Positions 5,419 through 13,280 of a DNA stretch of 15,608 bases are shown piece after piece. The DNA comes from JBGTBD01 sp041749475. Its GTDB lineage: Bacteria; Pseudomonadota; Alphaproteobacteria; Rickettsiales; UBA998. The stretch spans positions 1 through 15,608 of the forward strand of contig JBGTBD010000056.1 in NCBI GenBank assembly GCA_041749475.1, read 5' to 3'. The translations under genes were made by a program, and so were the position numbers. Each line of letters opens with the position of its first letter. The stretch's first letter is position 1. Under the pieces are notes generated by a model. That model made no database searches. It worked only from the letters and a program-made list of their open reading frames with translations, and was not told the DNA's origin.

Positions 5419-7043
5419 AGTGGGGTCGTGTCCTTTTTCTTCTTATCGTGCATCCACTCGACGCGGTAGAGGTCGAAGCGGCGGTCTTTCAGGTTCTGCA
5501 CCGTACCGGAATGGCGGCTAAGGTGGAGTGTGTCCAACTTCAGATCGGCGAAGACAATCATCTCCGTGTTGGGAGCAGACGTGGCGACGACACCGTCCCG
5601 CGCGAAGGGGAAATCGCAGGGGGTGAGGATACAGCTTTCGGCGTAGTGGATGTCCATGTTCTCCACGTCCGGCAGATTGCCGACGACGCCGGCCATGGCC
5701 ACATACATCTGGTTCTCGACCGCGCGGGCCTGACAGCAGTAACGCACGCGCATATAGCCTTGGCGTTCGTCTGTGCAGAAGGGTACGAAGAGGATCATCG
5801 CGCCTTGGTCGGCGAGATAGCGCGCAGCTTCAGGGAATTCGGCATCGTAACAGATGAGGACGCCGATGGGGCCGCAATCGGTCTGGATGGCTTTCAGCTT
5901 GTCACCCCCCTTCATGTTCCACCAATAGCGCTCATTAGGCGTAGGATGGAGTTTGGGCTGGGTGTGGACGGTTCCGTCCCGCAGGAAGATGTAGCAATGG
6001 TTCTGTAACTCGCCACCCGGGGTCAGCGTCGGGTGCGTACCGCCGATGATGTTAATATTGTAAGCAACTGCCAGCTGCTGCATGAAGTTGACATATGGGA
6101 TGGTATGGCGCGAAATACGCTCGACGGCTTTTTCCGGCGTCAGTTTTTCCGATTCCATCGAGAGCAACGCCAGCGTCAGCAATTCGGGGAAGAGAATGAA
6201 ATCCGCCCGGTAATCCGCCGCGACATCGACGAAATACTCCACCTGATTCTTGAACTCCTCAAAGGATTCGACTTTACGCACTTGAAACTGCACGGCGGCA
6301 ACGCGCACGGAATCACTGAGGCGTCCGCGCTGGTTCGATTTCTTATTATCGTCCTCCGGCGCGAGGGGGTTTTTCCATAGCATATGCGTCGCATGTCCGC
6401 GGGAGGCTTTGTCAGCGGGCAGGTAATCGGGCAGGACGCCGATGATCTCATAGCCGTTACGGAGCTGGAAATTAATGACCGGGTCGGTCAGTTTCTTTTC
6501 CTGAATGAGGGAGACGTATTCCTCCGGCGTCGCCGCTTTCTTTTTATGACGGGCGAACCCGGGCATCCTTCCGCCGAAGACGATACCCTGCAATTCCAGC
6601 CGTTTACACAGGTCACGACGAAGGTCGTAGAAACGCTGGCCGATGCGAAGCCCGCGGAAACGCTCATCCACACAGACTTCCATGCCGTAGAGATAATCGC
6701 CGTTGGGATCGTGACGGGAGGCGAAGCCGTGACCGGTGATTTCCATCCAGGTGTGCGGTTTTAGCGCGATCTCCCCTTTGACGATGAAAGTCGCGCAATA
6801 GCCGACGACCTCGCCGTTATAATCGGCGACGAACTGGCCTTCGGGAAAGATGCTGATCTGGCCGCGCAGCATCTCGTCGTCCAGCTCGGAATCGCCGAAC
6901 GCGATATGATAGACCTTTTTACTCAGCACTATGATCGCTGGAATGTCCTTGAAGGTAGCGCGGCGTATCTCAAGCTTGATTTTATTTTTGGATTTTGTGG
7001 TTTCTGTCATGTGGTGTTTCCCCTTAACGCGTACTATACGCAT
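5415..7043 (-). CDS. Bifunctional GNAT acetyltransferase / carbon-nitrogen hydrolase fusion
   Basis: Two enzymes in one chain. Residues 23-225 are a GNAT domain (start IRRATFKDIPAI; motif A VCVDERFRGLRIGQRFYDLR at 123-142). Residues about 245-530 are a nitrilase-superfamily amidase with the complete Glu-Lys-Cys triad: E287 in LFPELL, K364 in QPKLHPT and C398 in LICYDAEFPEA. This architecture matches the known YhcX-type bifunctional family (as in Bacillus); its physiological substrate is not established to my knowledge. The longest frame starts at 7043, but Met12 (MTETTKSKNK, codon at 7008-7010) is an equally good start with AAGGGGAA upstream, giving 531 residues. A downstream GNAT overlaps by 4 bases, and a third GNAT diverges upstream across 92 bases. 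No cysteine or other catalytic residue is missing. Confidence 0.94.
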   Translation of the reverse strand: MRIVRVKGKHHMTETTKSKNKIKLEIRRATFKDIPAIIVLSKKVYHIAFGDSELDDEMLRGQISIFPEGQFVADYNGEVVGYCATFIVKGEIALKPHTWMEITGHGFASRHDPNGDYLYGMEVCVDERFRGLRIGQRFYDLRRDLCKRLELQGIVFGGRMPGFARHKKKAATPEEYVSLIQEKKLTDPVINFQLRNGYEIIGVLPDYLPADKASRGHATHMLWKNPLAPEDDNKKSNQRGRLSDSVRVAAVQFQVRKVESFEEFKNQVEYFVDVAADYRADFILFPELLTLALLSMESEKLTPEKAVERISRHTIPYVNFMQQLAVAYNINIIGGTHPTLTPGGELQNHCYIFLRDGTVHTQPKLHPTPNERYWWNMKGGDKLKAIQTDCGPIGVLICYDAEFPEAARYLADQGAMILFVPFCTDERQGYMRVRYCCQARAVENQMYVAMAGVVGNLPDVENMDIHYAESCILTPCDFPFARDGVVATSAPNTEMIVFADLKLDTLHLSRHSGTVQNLKDRRFDLYRVEWMHDKKKKDTTPL

Positions 7044-7135
7044 GTCTGCCCTGCTGGCAAGCGTGCCACCATGCGGAAAGAACCATCAATTTTCCATTCG
7101 CCGCTGCGTTCTCTTGGTTTATAGAGGTAGATGCC

Positions 7136-7684
7136 ATGTCACTTATCATCCGCCCTGCCCTGCCTGACGATATTCCCGCGATGGAAGCGCTTATCGCCGC
7201 CTCTGCGCGCGCGTTGAGCCGGGAGGAATATTCGGAAGCGGAAACCGAAGCTGCTATCGCTTATGTATTCGGCGTCGATTCCGAACTGGTGGCGGACAAG
7301 AGTTATTTCGTATGTCTGTGGGAAGGGCAACTCGCCGCTTGCGGGGGGTGGAGCCGCCGCCGGACGTTATTCGGCGGGGATCGGTATGAGGGGCGCGCGT
7401 CCGGCCTACTCAACCCGGAAATAGAGCCCGCGAAAATCCGCGCATTCTTCGTCCATCCGAACTTCGCGCGGCGGGGCATCGGTAAGGCACTGCTGCTTCA
7501 TTGTGAAACGGAGGCACGGGCGCAGGGATTTACGCAGATGGAGATGATGGCGACCCTGCCGGGGGTGAAGCTCTATCAGGCACTTGGATATCAAGGAGAA
7601 ACCATTGAATTCCATTCCATGCCGAATGGAGTATCCGTGCGGTTTATGCGGATGACGAAATCACTCCCTAACATTCTTTCATAA
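7136..7684 (+). CDS. GNAT-family N-acetyltransferase (182 aa)
   Basis: Single-domain acetyl-CoA-dependent acetyltransferase of unknown substrate. It opens with the usual beta1-alpha1 segment (IIRPALPDDIPAMEALIAAS, 4-23). Motif A is KIRAFFVHPNFARRGIGKAL (100-119), with the A111-R112-R113-G114-I-G116 loop; the first loop position, usually Gln or Arg, is Ala here. Motif B is near GVKLYQALGYQG (143-154). It lacks membrane segments. The start is supported by AGAGGT about 7 bases upstream. It is divergent from the GNAT-nitrilase operon, so the 92-base spacer probably carries both promoters. It is followed by 140 bases with a weak hairpin and then an independent kinase gene. Confidence 0.92.
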   Translation: MSLIIRPALPDDIPAMEALIAASARALSREEYSEAETEAAIAYVFGVDSELVADKSYFVCLWEGQLAACGGWSRRRTLFGGDRYEGRASGLLNPEIEPAKIRAFFVHPNFARRGIGKALLLHCETEARAQGFTQMEMMATLPGVKLYQALGYQGETIEFHSMPNGVSVRFMRMTKSLPNILS

Positions 7685-7824
7685 CGTGTAAAATTTCATT
7701 TGCATCGCGTTCAATTGTTGAATAGATTTTCGTTAAAATTCCCTGAGATATAGGGGTTTTTTGTGGGTTGCGAAACTCATCCCACGGTTGCAAAATCTGA
7801 CATTGTTGAGTTTTTTTCCCACCT
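7685..7824 (+). promoter_or_regulatory. Intergenic region before the hybrid kinase
   Basis: This holds a weak terminator-like element at 7741-7762 (CCCT and AGGG, then six T), a 5-bp inverted pair GTGGG (7763-7767) and CCCAC (7781-7785), and a short direct repeat GGTTGC-AAA-type (near 7767 and 7786). No recognisable Shine-Dalgarno precedes the kinase ATG; the last bases are a T run and CCCACCT. Confidence 0.35.
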
Positions 7825-9774
7825 ATGAGCACTGAGGCCACTCTTCTCTCACCAGCACTCCCCCCGTTCCAGAATCCCGGCGGCGATGAGTTTTTGCAGA
7901 TGGCGAACTACATTCCTCAACTAGCATGGATAGCGGATGCGTCAGGCTGGCTCTATTGGTATAACCAGCGCTGGTATGATTACACAGGCACAACGCTCAA
8001 GGATATAGAGGGTTGGGAATGGAAAAAAATCCATCACCCCGATCATGTCGATCGCGTCGAGGCGAAATTCAAGAAGCACCTCATCACCGGGGAGGATTGG
8101 GAAGACACGTTCCCCTTGCGCTCGAAGGACGGCGACTATCGCTGGTTCCTTTCCCGCGCTTTCCCGATACGCGATGCGGAGGGCAGGATCACCCGTTGGT
8201 TCGGAACGAATACGGATGTTACCGAACAATTAGAAGCTGAACAAGCGTTGGCCGAAAGCAAAAATGCGTTCCACGATATGGCAAACTCCATCAACCAGAT
8301 GATCTGGGTGACGCGGCCTGACGGGTATCATGAATATTTTAATAAGCGCTGGTATGAGTATACCGGTGTGCCGGAAGGCTCGACCAATGGGGAGGCCTGG
8401 AACGGCATGTTCCACGCTGAAGACCAGCCGCGCGCATGGGAGCGGTGGAACCATTCGCTGAACACGGGTGAGTCGTACGAAATCGAGTACCGCCTGCGTC
8501 GTCACGACGGGGTCTTTCGCTGGGCGCTGGGGCGCGCCGAGCCGGTGCGTGACCGGGGAGGGAAGATCGTCAAATGGTACGGTACGTGTACCGACATTCA
8601 GGAACTGGTGGATGCGCGGCATAAGGCGGAGGCGGCAAACATCGCAAAATCCGAGTTCCTCGCCAATATCAGCCACGAGATCCGCACCCCGATGAACGCG
8701 GTGATCGGCCTCGCCAATATCCTCGCGCGCACAGAGCCACTTACCTCGGCGCAGAACAAGTATATCGAGACGCTGCAATTTTCCGCCGAATCACTGCTCG
8801 GTTTGTTGAACGATATGCTCGACATCGCCAAGATCGAGGCGCAGACCATCGAGCTGGAACATATCCCCTTCTTTATCTCGCAGATGCTGAAGAACGTTAC
8901 CGATGTACTGGCCCATAAAGCCGAGGAGAAAGGGCTGGAGTTCAGCATCGATATGACCGAATGCGACGACCATGCCGCACTGGGCGACCCGGCGCGCCTG
9001 CAACAGGTGCTCATCAACCTGTGCAGCAACGCCATCAAGTTTACGGAAACGGGCAGTGTCCGCATCCATGTCCATTGCAAGAAGTCGGATGCGACGCATC
9101 CGCGTATGGTGACGTTCGAGGTCAAGGATACAGGCATCGGCATCCCTCCTCACAAGATGGAAACCATCTTCCAGAAATTCATGCAGGCGGATTCGTCCAT
9201 TAACCGCAAATACGGCGGGACGGGCCTCGGCCTCGCCATCAGTAAATCGCTCACCGAACTTATGGGCGGGACGCTCAGCGTCGAAAGCACACCCAAGGTA
9301 GGTTCCACATTCACCGTGGACATACCGCTACCCATCGCGCCCGAGGAGGCCGTCACCATGCCCACAGATCATCACGCATCCACCCCTGCTCAAAACACAG
9401 AAGAGAAAGGGAAAATCCTGCTGGTGGAGGATTATCCGGCCAATATCATGGTGGCGACGTTGCTGCTGGAGAGCATGGGCTATGCGTTCGACGTCGCTTC
9501 CAACGGGTTCGACGCGCTACAGAAAATCAAGGATAACCAGTATGCGACCGTGTTGATGGACGTACAGATGCCGGGGATGGACGGGTTCGAGACCACCAAG
9601 CAAGTCCGCGAGCACGAAGCCGCCAACGGCATCGCCCGCACCCGCATCATAGGGATGACGGCCCATGCGCTGGTGGGTGACCGGGAACGCTGCATCGACT
9701 GCGGAATGGATGATTATATCTCCAAACCCTTTAACCCGGATGTGTTGGAAGAGAAGCTGGCGCAGGCGGCGTAA
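7825..9774 (+). CDS. Soluble PAS-PAS hybrid sensor histidine kinase with receiver domain
   Basis: A cytoplasmic two-component hybrid of 649 residues without membrane segments. Domains in order: PAS/PAC 1 (about 22-137), PAS/PAC 2 (about 148-262), dimerisation and phosphoacceptor domain with H284 in NISHEIRTPMN, and ATPase domain with N402 in the N box (LINLCSNAIKFT), DTGIGI (435-440) and GGTGLGL (464-470). A receiver follows with E535-D536, phosphoacceptor D579 in LMDVQMPGMDG, T612 and K634 in SKPF. All catalytic residues are present. The two PAS domains are similar to each other (YWYNQRWYDYTG versus EYFNKRWYEYTG), suggesting internal duplication. Aromatic-rich PAS cores of this type often bind small ligands or sense redox state, but no cofactor residue can be named. 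No separate response regulator or Hpt gene is nearby, so its output partner must be encoded elsewhere. Confidence 0.95.
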   Translation: MSTEATLLSPALPPFQNPGGDEFLQMANYIPQLAWIADASGWLYWYNQRWYDYTGTTLKDIEGWEWKKIHHPDHVDRVEAKFKKHLITGEDWEDTFPLRSKDGDYRWFLSRAFPIRDAEGRITRWFGTNTDVTEQLEAEQALAESKNAFHDMANSINQMIWVTRPDGYHEYFNKRWYEYTGVPEGSTNGEAWNGMFHAEDQPRAWERWNHSLNTGESYEIEYRLRRHDGVFRWALGRAEPVRDRGGKIVKWYGTCTDIQELVDARHKAEAANIAKSEFLANISHEIRTPMNAVIGLANILARTEPLTSAQNKYIETLQFSAESLLGLLNDMLDIAKIEAQTIELEHIPFFISQMLKNVTDVLAHKAEEKGLEFSIDMTECDDHAALGDPARLQQVLINLCSNAIKFTETGSVRIHVHCKKSDATHPRMVTFEVKDTGIGIPPHKMETIFQKFMQADSSINRKYGGTGLGLAISKSLTELMGGTLSVESTPKVGSTFTVDIPLPIAPEEAVTMPTDHHASTPAQNTEEKGKILLVEDYPANIMVATLLLESMGYAFDVASNGFDALQKIKDNQYATVLMDVQMPGMDGFETTKQVREHEAANGIARTRIIGMTAHALVGDRERCIDCGMDDYISKPFNPDVLEEKLAQAA

Positions 9775-9779
9775 GTTTA

Positions 9780-10304
9780 TTATTTCTTGATGTATTTACC
9801 CCGGATGGAGATGTAATCCATCAGTGCCAGCATCACGCCGGAAACGATGAAGACCAGATGGATGATGACCATCCAGCGGATCTCATATTCGGAGACCTTG
9901 TCGATATCCATGAAGACCTTGAGCAGGTGGATACCCGAAATGGCAACGATGGAGGCGATGAGCTTCAGTTTCAGCGCGGAGAAATCGACCGAGCCTTTCC
10001 AGTCCGGCTGGTCTTCATGCGCGCTCGTATCCATCTTGGAAACGAAATTCTCATAGCCGGAAAAGATGACGATCAGGAGCAGGTTGCCCGCCAGCGAGAG
10101 GTCGATCAGAGAGAGGACGCCAAGGATGACGTCATTCTGCGTCAGCGTATTGATGTGCGAGAACAGATGCCACATCTCCATCCCGAAGGTGATCAGCAGT
10201 AGTATCAGGCCGGAGGCCAGCCCGATATACATCGGGGCCATCAGCCAGCGGCTGGCAAACAGGGTGCGCTCGATCATCGCTTCGATGGGTTGTTTGTCTT
10301 GCAT
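9780..10304 (-). CDS. YqhA-family (UPF0114) inner-membrane protein
   Basis: Small integral membrane protein of the YqhA/UPF0114 family, of unknown function. The signature RTLFASRWLMAPMYIGL lies near the N-terminus, followed by about four hydrophobic segments (APMYIGLASGLILLLITFG; ILGVLSLIDLSLAGNLLLIVIF; LIASIVAISGIHLLKVF; WMVIIHLVFIVSGVMLALM). The open frame extends to 10349 (189 aa), but I prefer the internal ATG at 10302-10304 (MQDKQPIEAMIERTLF). It gives 174 residues, close to the E. coli protein (about 164), and has AAAGGG upstream. The extra 15 residues of the long form are not typical. Its stop lies only 5 bases from the convergent kinase stop, leaving no room for a private terminator. 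Confidence 0.9.
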   Translation of the reverse strand: MQDKQPIEAMIERTLFASRWLMAPMYIGLASGLILLLITFGMEMWHLFSHINTLTQNDVILGVLSLIDLSLAGNLLLIVIFSGYENFVSKMDTSAHEDQPDWKGSVDFSALKLKLIASIVAISGIHLLKVFMDIDKVSEYEIRWMVIIHLVFIVSGVMLALMDYISIRGKYIKK

Positions 10305-10403
10305 GGTAAGCCCTTTCTTTGCATCGGCTGAGGACTTGCAAGTAAACATTGTTGGGGGGGTTGTCCAGTTCTGAGGCGAAATAAATGGGGGTACGCTTGC
10401 GGT

Positions 10404-11729
10404 CTATCCGCGCAGATACCGCCGAAGATGGCCGCTTAGCGTATAGACGCCCCCTTCCCGGCGTCGGGCCGCTATGATGCAGGCGGAGAGGAGGAGCATG
10501 GGTTCTACGGGCTTGCGGAATCGGCCTTCCATGGTACCGGTATTCTGGAAAAACAGGGCGAGCAACAGCAAGGCCGTACTGCCGACAAACAGCATCTGCC
10601 GCTCGGGCAGCTTACGATAGGACACGCCGACCAGCGTCAACAGGATCAGAGGCATCCACATCCAGCGACTATAGTACCCGACATAGAACAGCCAGTGAAT
10701 GTCCGGGTCGGAGCCGCTATCGGGCCAGCTGGGGGCAAAGAGGACGTGGATGATGTTGTCGATCACGTCGGCGACGTAGGCGCGCCATCCATAATTAGCA
10801 CTGGCGATTTGGTAGGCATAGTCCCAGTCATCCGTGCCGTAGCGCCTGTCCACATAGAAGGTGAAAATATCCTCACGCTTGATGATATGATAGTCGGAGA
10901 ACGGCTCCAGCGGGCGGACGCTGAAGGACGGGCTTTCATAAATATAGACATAGCCTCCGTCCGTATCGAGACGGAGGGCGCGGAATTGCGATTGCAAGTA
11001 AATCCTGTTGAGGATGTTGTAGCTAAAGGGGGTGAAGACGTTGATGCGCTCTTTCGTGTAGATCGCGGCGGGATAGAGCAGCGCGGCGGTGACGATGAGG
11101 GCGAACGGCGTCGTCAGCCATTTCCGGGGGAGACGCCACCAGAGAAAGATCATGACAATCATCCCCGGTGGAAAAGCGACGAAGCGGGTGAGTATCGCCC
11201 CCCACCATGCAGCGACGGCGAGGATGAACCATATAACAGACCGCTTCCGCCATGCGACGAGACTCAGCCACCACGCAAGCCCCATCATGAAGAGGAGTAA
11301 CGTTTCCGTCATGAAATAGCCGTAGATGATGAGGAGCGACGGGGTGAGGCCGATGAGGATGCCAGCGGCAAGCGCCCATCTTGTTGTGAGAAGTTCCCGG
11401 GCGGCCAGATACCAGACCAGCGCAGTGCCGGAGCATAGGATGCCGATAGCCCACTGGGTCGCTCCCCGCTCCCCCTGCCACCAGAGATAGATGGGACGTA
11501 AGAACCATTGATAGAATTTCGGGTCTACCCCGCCCATGAAATACTCACCGGAAAGACGCTGTGCGTGATTCCAGTGGCGAAGCGGATCGGAGAAGAGATG
11601 GTCAAGCGGGCTGAAATAATGCGGGAACCATACACGCATCCCCAGCACGCCGAGGAACAATGCCCATAACAAAATAGTGATGGAAATCCCCATCACCTTT
11701 TTGCGTTGCAAGCTGTGCTTAGAACTCAT
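10404..11729 (-). CDS. GT-C-like membrane glycosyltransferase (ArnT/PMT-type), putative
   Basis: A 441-residue polytopic protein with about ten hydrophobic segments, the first at residues 13-31 (MGISITILLWALFLGVLGM). The layout fits lipid-linked-sugar transferases of the GT-C fold. A first periplasmic loop has acidic residues D43 and D48 (LDHLFSDPLRHWN), a second short loop has T141-E142 (YFMTETLLL), and a large soluble stretch runs about residues 230-330. A late EGRFRKPVEP segment before the last helix resembles the conserved Arg-rich loop of this superfamily. Substrate and acceptor are unknown; no glycan cluster surrounds it. Residues 330-360 are rich in Trp, Asp and Tyr. The ribosome binding site AAGGGG is 6-11 bases before the ATG and lies inside a strong hairpin (11731-11765). 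A plain membrane protein of unknown function remains an alternative. Confidence 0.72.
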   Translation of the reverse strand: MSSKHSLQRKKVMGISITILLWALFLGVLGMRVWFPHYFSPLDHLFSDPLRHWNHAQRLSGEYFMGGVDPKFYQWFLRPIYLWWQGERGATQWAIGILCSGTALVWYLAARELLTTRWALAAGILIGLTPSLLIIYGYFMTETLLLFMMGLAWWLSLVAWRKRSVIWFILAVAAWWGAILTRFVAFPPGMIVMIFLWWRLPRKWLTTPFALIVTAALLYPAAIYTKERINVFTPFSYNILNRIYLQSQFRALRLDTDGGYVYIYESPSFSVRPLEPFSDYHIIKREDIFTFYVDRRYGTDDWDYAYQIASANYGWRAYVADVIDNIIHVLFAPSWPDSGSDPDIHWLFYVGYYSRWMWMPLILLTLVGVSYRKLPERQMLFVGSTALLLLALFFQNTGTMEGRFRKPVEPMLLLSACIIAARRREGGVYTLSGHLRRYLRG

Positions 11730-11730
11730 C

Positions 11731-11765
11731 CATTCCCCTTCATAGCTGCACTATAAAGGGGAATG
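11731..11765 (-). promoter_or_regulatory. Hairpin covering the ribosome binding site of the glycosyltransferase gene
   Basis: Perfect 10-bp arms CATTCCCCTT (11731-11740) and AAGGGGAATG (11756-11765), one mismatch, then 4 more pairs ATAG/CTAT closing a 5-base loop (11746-11750). On the minus strand the arm nearest the gene supplies AAGGGG, the only Shine-Dalgarno candidate for the ATG at 11729. There is no T run after it, so it is not a standard terminator. It may limit translation or be a transposable palindrome. Confidence 0.7.
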
Positions 11766-11806
11766 GTGAAATAATGATAAAAATCGTTCCTACAGAAACG
11801 ATTACG

Positions 11807-11965
11807 TTACACGCCGCCCATCAGGACGATGATGAGTAGGATGATGACGACGAGGCCCAGACCGCCGCTCGGGCCGTAACCCCAGTTGCGGCTATGCGGC
11901 CAGCGCGGCATTGCGCCGATGAGCATCAGAATGAGAACGACGAGTAGAATGGTTGTGATAGACAT
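11807..11965 (-). CDS. DUF3309 small membrane protein (52 aa)
   Basis: A short gene starting at the ATG (complement 11963-11965) and ending with TAA (complement 11807-11809). The protein begins MSITTILLVVLILMLIGAMP, a single hydrophobic helix. It continues with RWPHSRNWGYGPSGG and ends in a second helix LGLVVIILLIIVLMGG. This two-helix hairpin with a central Trp-Pro-x-Ser-Arg-x-Trp-Gly-Tyr-Gly-Pro-Ser-Gly-Gly turn is the hallmark of DUF3309 (YtcA-like small proteins common in alpha- and betaproteobacteria). Function unknown; the length of about 50 is normal for the family. A run of five G lies 8 bases before the ATG as ribosome site. It is co-directional with the downstream glycosyltransferase (78-base gap with a hairpin) and the upstream dehydrogenase. 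Confidence 0.92.
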   Translation of the reverse strand: MSITTILLVVLILMLIGAMPRWPHSRNWGYGPSGGLGLVVIILLIIVLMGGV

Positions 11966-11982
11966 TGGAAAACCCCCTAATG

Positions 11983-12049
11983 GTTGATGAACCCATCATT
12001 ACCCATGCACACAACCTTGGCCATTGGGCAGAGTAGGGAATTCATCAAC
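11983..12049. repeat. 9-bp inverted repeat upstream of the DUF3309 gene
   Basis: GTTGATGAA (11983-11991) and TTCATCAAC (12041-12049) are exact reverse complements separated by 49 bases. They lie between the dehydrogenase stop and the DUF3309 start. The element may be an operator pair or a long-loop hairpin; no T run follows. Confidence 0.4.
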
Positions 12050-12068
12050 AGAGGATAAACCGGGCGAG

Positions 12069-13136
12069 TTACGCCGCCTTTGCCTTCCGCATGGATTCGA
12101 TGTCGATCACGAAGCGGTATTTCACGTCGCTTTTCAGCATGCGGGCGTAGGCTTCGTTGATGTAGCCTGCATCGATTACCTCCACGTCGCAGGTGATGTT
12201 ATGCTTGCCGCAGAAATCGAGCATCTCCTGCGTCTCCGCGATGCCGCCGATGACGGAGCCGGAAACGGATTTGCGTTTCATGATGAGTTTCGCGCCGTCC
12301 ACACTATCGAGCGGCTCTACGGGGCCGACGATGACGAGGGTCTTGTCGCGTTTCAGCAGGTCGATATAGGGGTTCAAATCGTGGCGGACGGGGATGGTAT
12401 CGATGATGAGGTCGAAGCTGTTGGCGTGCTCCTTCATCTGTTTCGTGTCCTTGGAAATCAGGACTTCTTCTGCGCCTAGCTTCTTCGCATCAGCCGCCTT
12501 GTCGGGTGAGGTGGTGATCATCACCACATGCGCGCCCATGGCGGCGGCGAGTTTGACGCCCATATGACCGAGCCCGCCGAGGCCGACAATGCCGACTTTC
12601 TGACCGGGCTGGACGTTCCAGTGTTTCAACGGGGAATAGAGGGTGATACCGGCGCAGAGCAGAGGCGCGGCGGCACGGGGGTCGAGGTTTTTGGGCATAT
12701 GGAGGACGTAATTCTCATCCACCACGATACGCTCGGAATATCCGCCGAAGGTCAGGCCGCCGCCGTGTTTCTTGTCGATAGCATTATAGGTTCCTACCAT
12801 GCCTTCCTCGCAATATTGCTCGACGCCTTCATCACACGCTGCGCAATGGCGGCAGGAATCGACGAAGCAGCCGACGCCGACCAAGTCACCCACTTTGAAC
12901 TTGGTGACATCGCTGCCGATTTTGGTGACGCGGCCTAGAATCTCATGCCCCGGAACCATCGGGTAGCGCGAGCCGCCGCCCCATTCGTTACGCGCCTGAT
13001 GGATGTCCGAATGGCAAATGCCGCAATAGAGAATCTCGATGGCGACGTCGGCCTTGCCCGGTTCGCGGCGGTCAATGGTGAAAGGGGCGATGTCGGACGT
13101 GGCGCTTTGCACGCCGTATGCAGCGGTCTTGATCAT
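12069..13136 (-). CDS. Zinc-dependent NAD(P) alcohol dehydrogenase (YahK/CAD type)
   Basis: Medium-chain dehydrogenase/reductase that interconverts aldehydes and alcohols, likely with NADPH as in E. coli YahK and cinnamyl alcohol dehydrogenases. Catalytic zinc ligands are C41 (GICHSD), H64-E65 (GHE) and C161 (LLCAGIT). The structural zinc site is C95, C98, C101 and C109. The Rossmann loop is GLGGLGH (185-191). The proline-rich PMVPGHE segment and the GGYSE motif (131-135) are typical. The length of 355 residues is usual for the family. Start supported by AGGAG upstream of the ATG (minus strand, about 13142-13146). It diverges from an Old Yellow Enzyme gene across 144 bases, suggesting shared control and a role in detoxifying reactive carbonyl compounds. 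The exact cofactor preference cannot be told from these residues. Confidence 0.95.
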   Translation of the reverse strand: MIKTAAYGVQSATSDIAPFTIDRREPGKADVAIEILYCGICHSDIHQARNEWGGGSRYPMVPGHEILGRVTKIGSDVTKFKVGDLVGVGCFVDSCRHCAACDEGVEQYCEEGMVGTYNAIDKKHGGGLTFGGYSERIVVDENYVLHMPKNLDPRAAAPLLCAGITLYSPLKHWNVQPGQKVGIVGLGGLGHMGVKLAAAMGAHVVMITTSPDKAADAKKLGAEEVLISKDTKQMKEHANSFDLIIDTIPVRHDLNPYIDLLKRDKTLVIVGPVEPLDSVDGAKLIMKRKSVSGSVIGGIAETQEMLDFCGKHNITCDVEVIDAGYINEAYARMLKSDVKYRFVIDIESMRKAKAA

Positions 13137-13280
13137 GGGGAACTCCTGTGGTGCGGGGGATGAAATACCTCTCTAAAATAGGGCGGGCAGCGCATAATTC
13201 AACCAGGCAGATGCGCAGGGCTTCCTTTTTATGTGCAGCGCACTATTTGTTGTGGGTACACCCTTTCAAAGGACTAAACC
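13137..13280. promoter_or_regulatory. Divergent dehydrogenase / OYE control region with repeated motifs
   Basis: A 12-base direct repeat, GCAGCGCATAAT (13187-13198) and GCAGCGCACTAT (13235-13246), matches at 10 positions, about four helical turns apart. Within the same region GCGCAT (13190-13195) and ATGCGC (13211-13216) form an inverted pair. These are candidate sites for a common regulator. The AAAGGA ribosome site of the OYE gene precedes its ATG at 13281. Confidence 0.45.

Noticed and set aside
5448..6764. Series of plus-strand frames opposite the GNAT-nitrilase gene
   Set aside because: Antisense shadows caused by codon bias; the minus-strand product has complete catalytic motifs.
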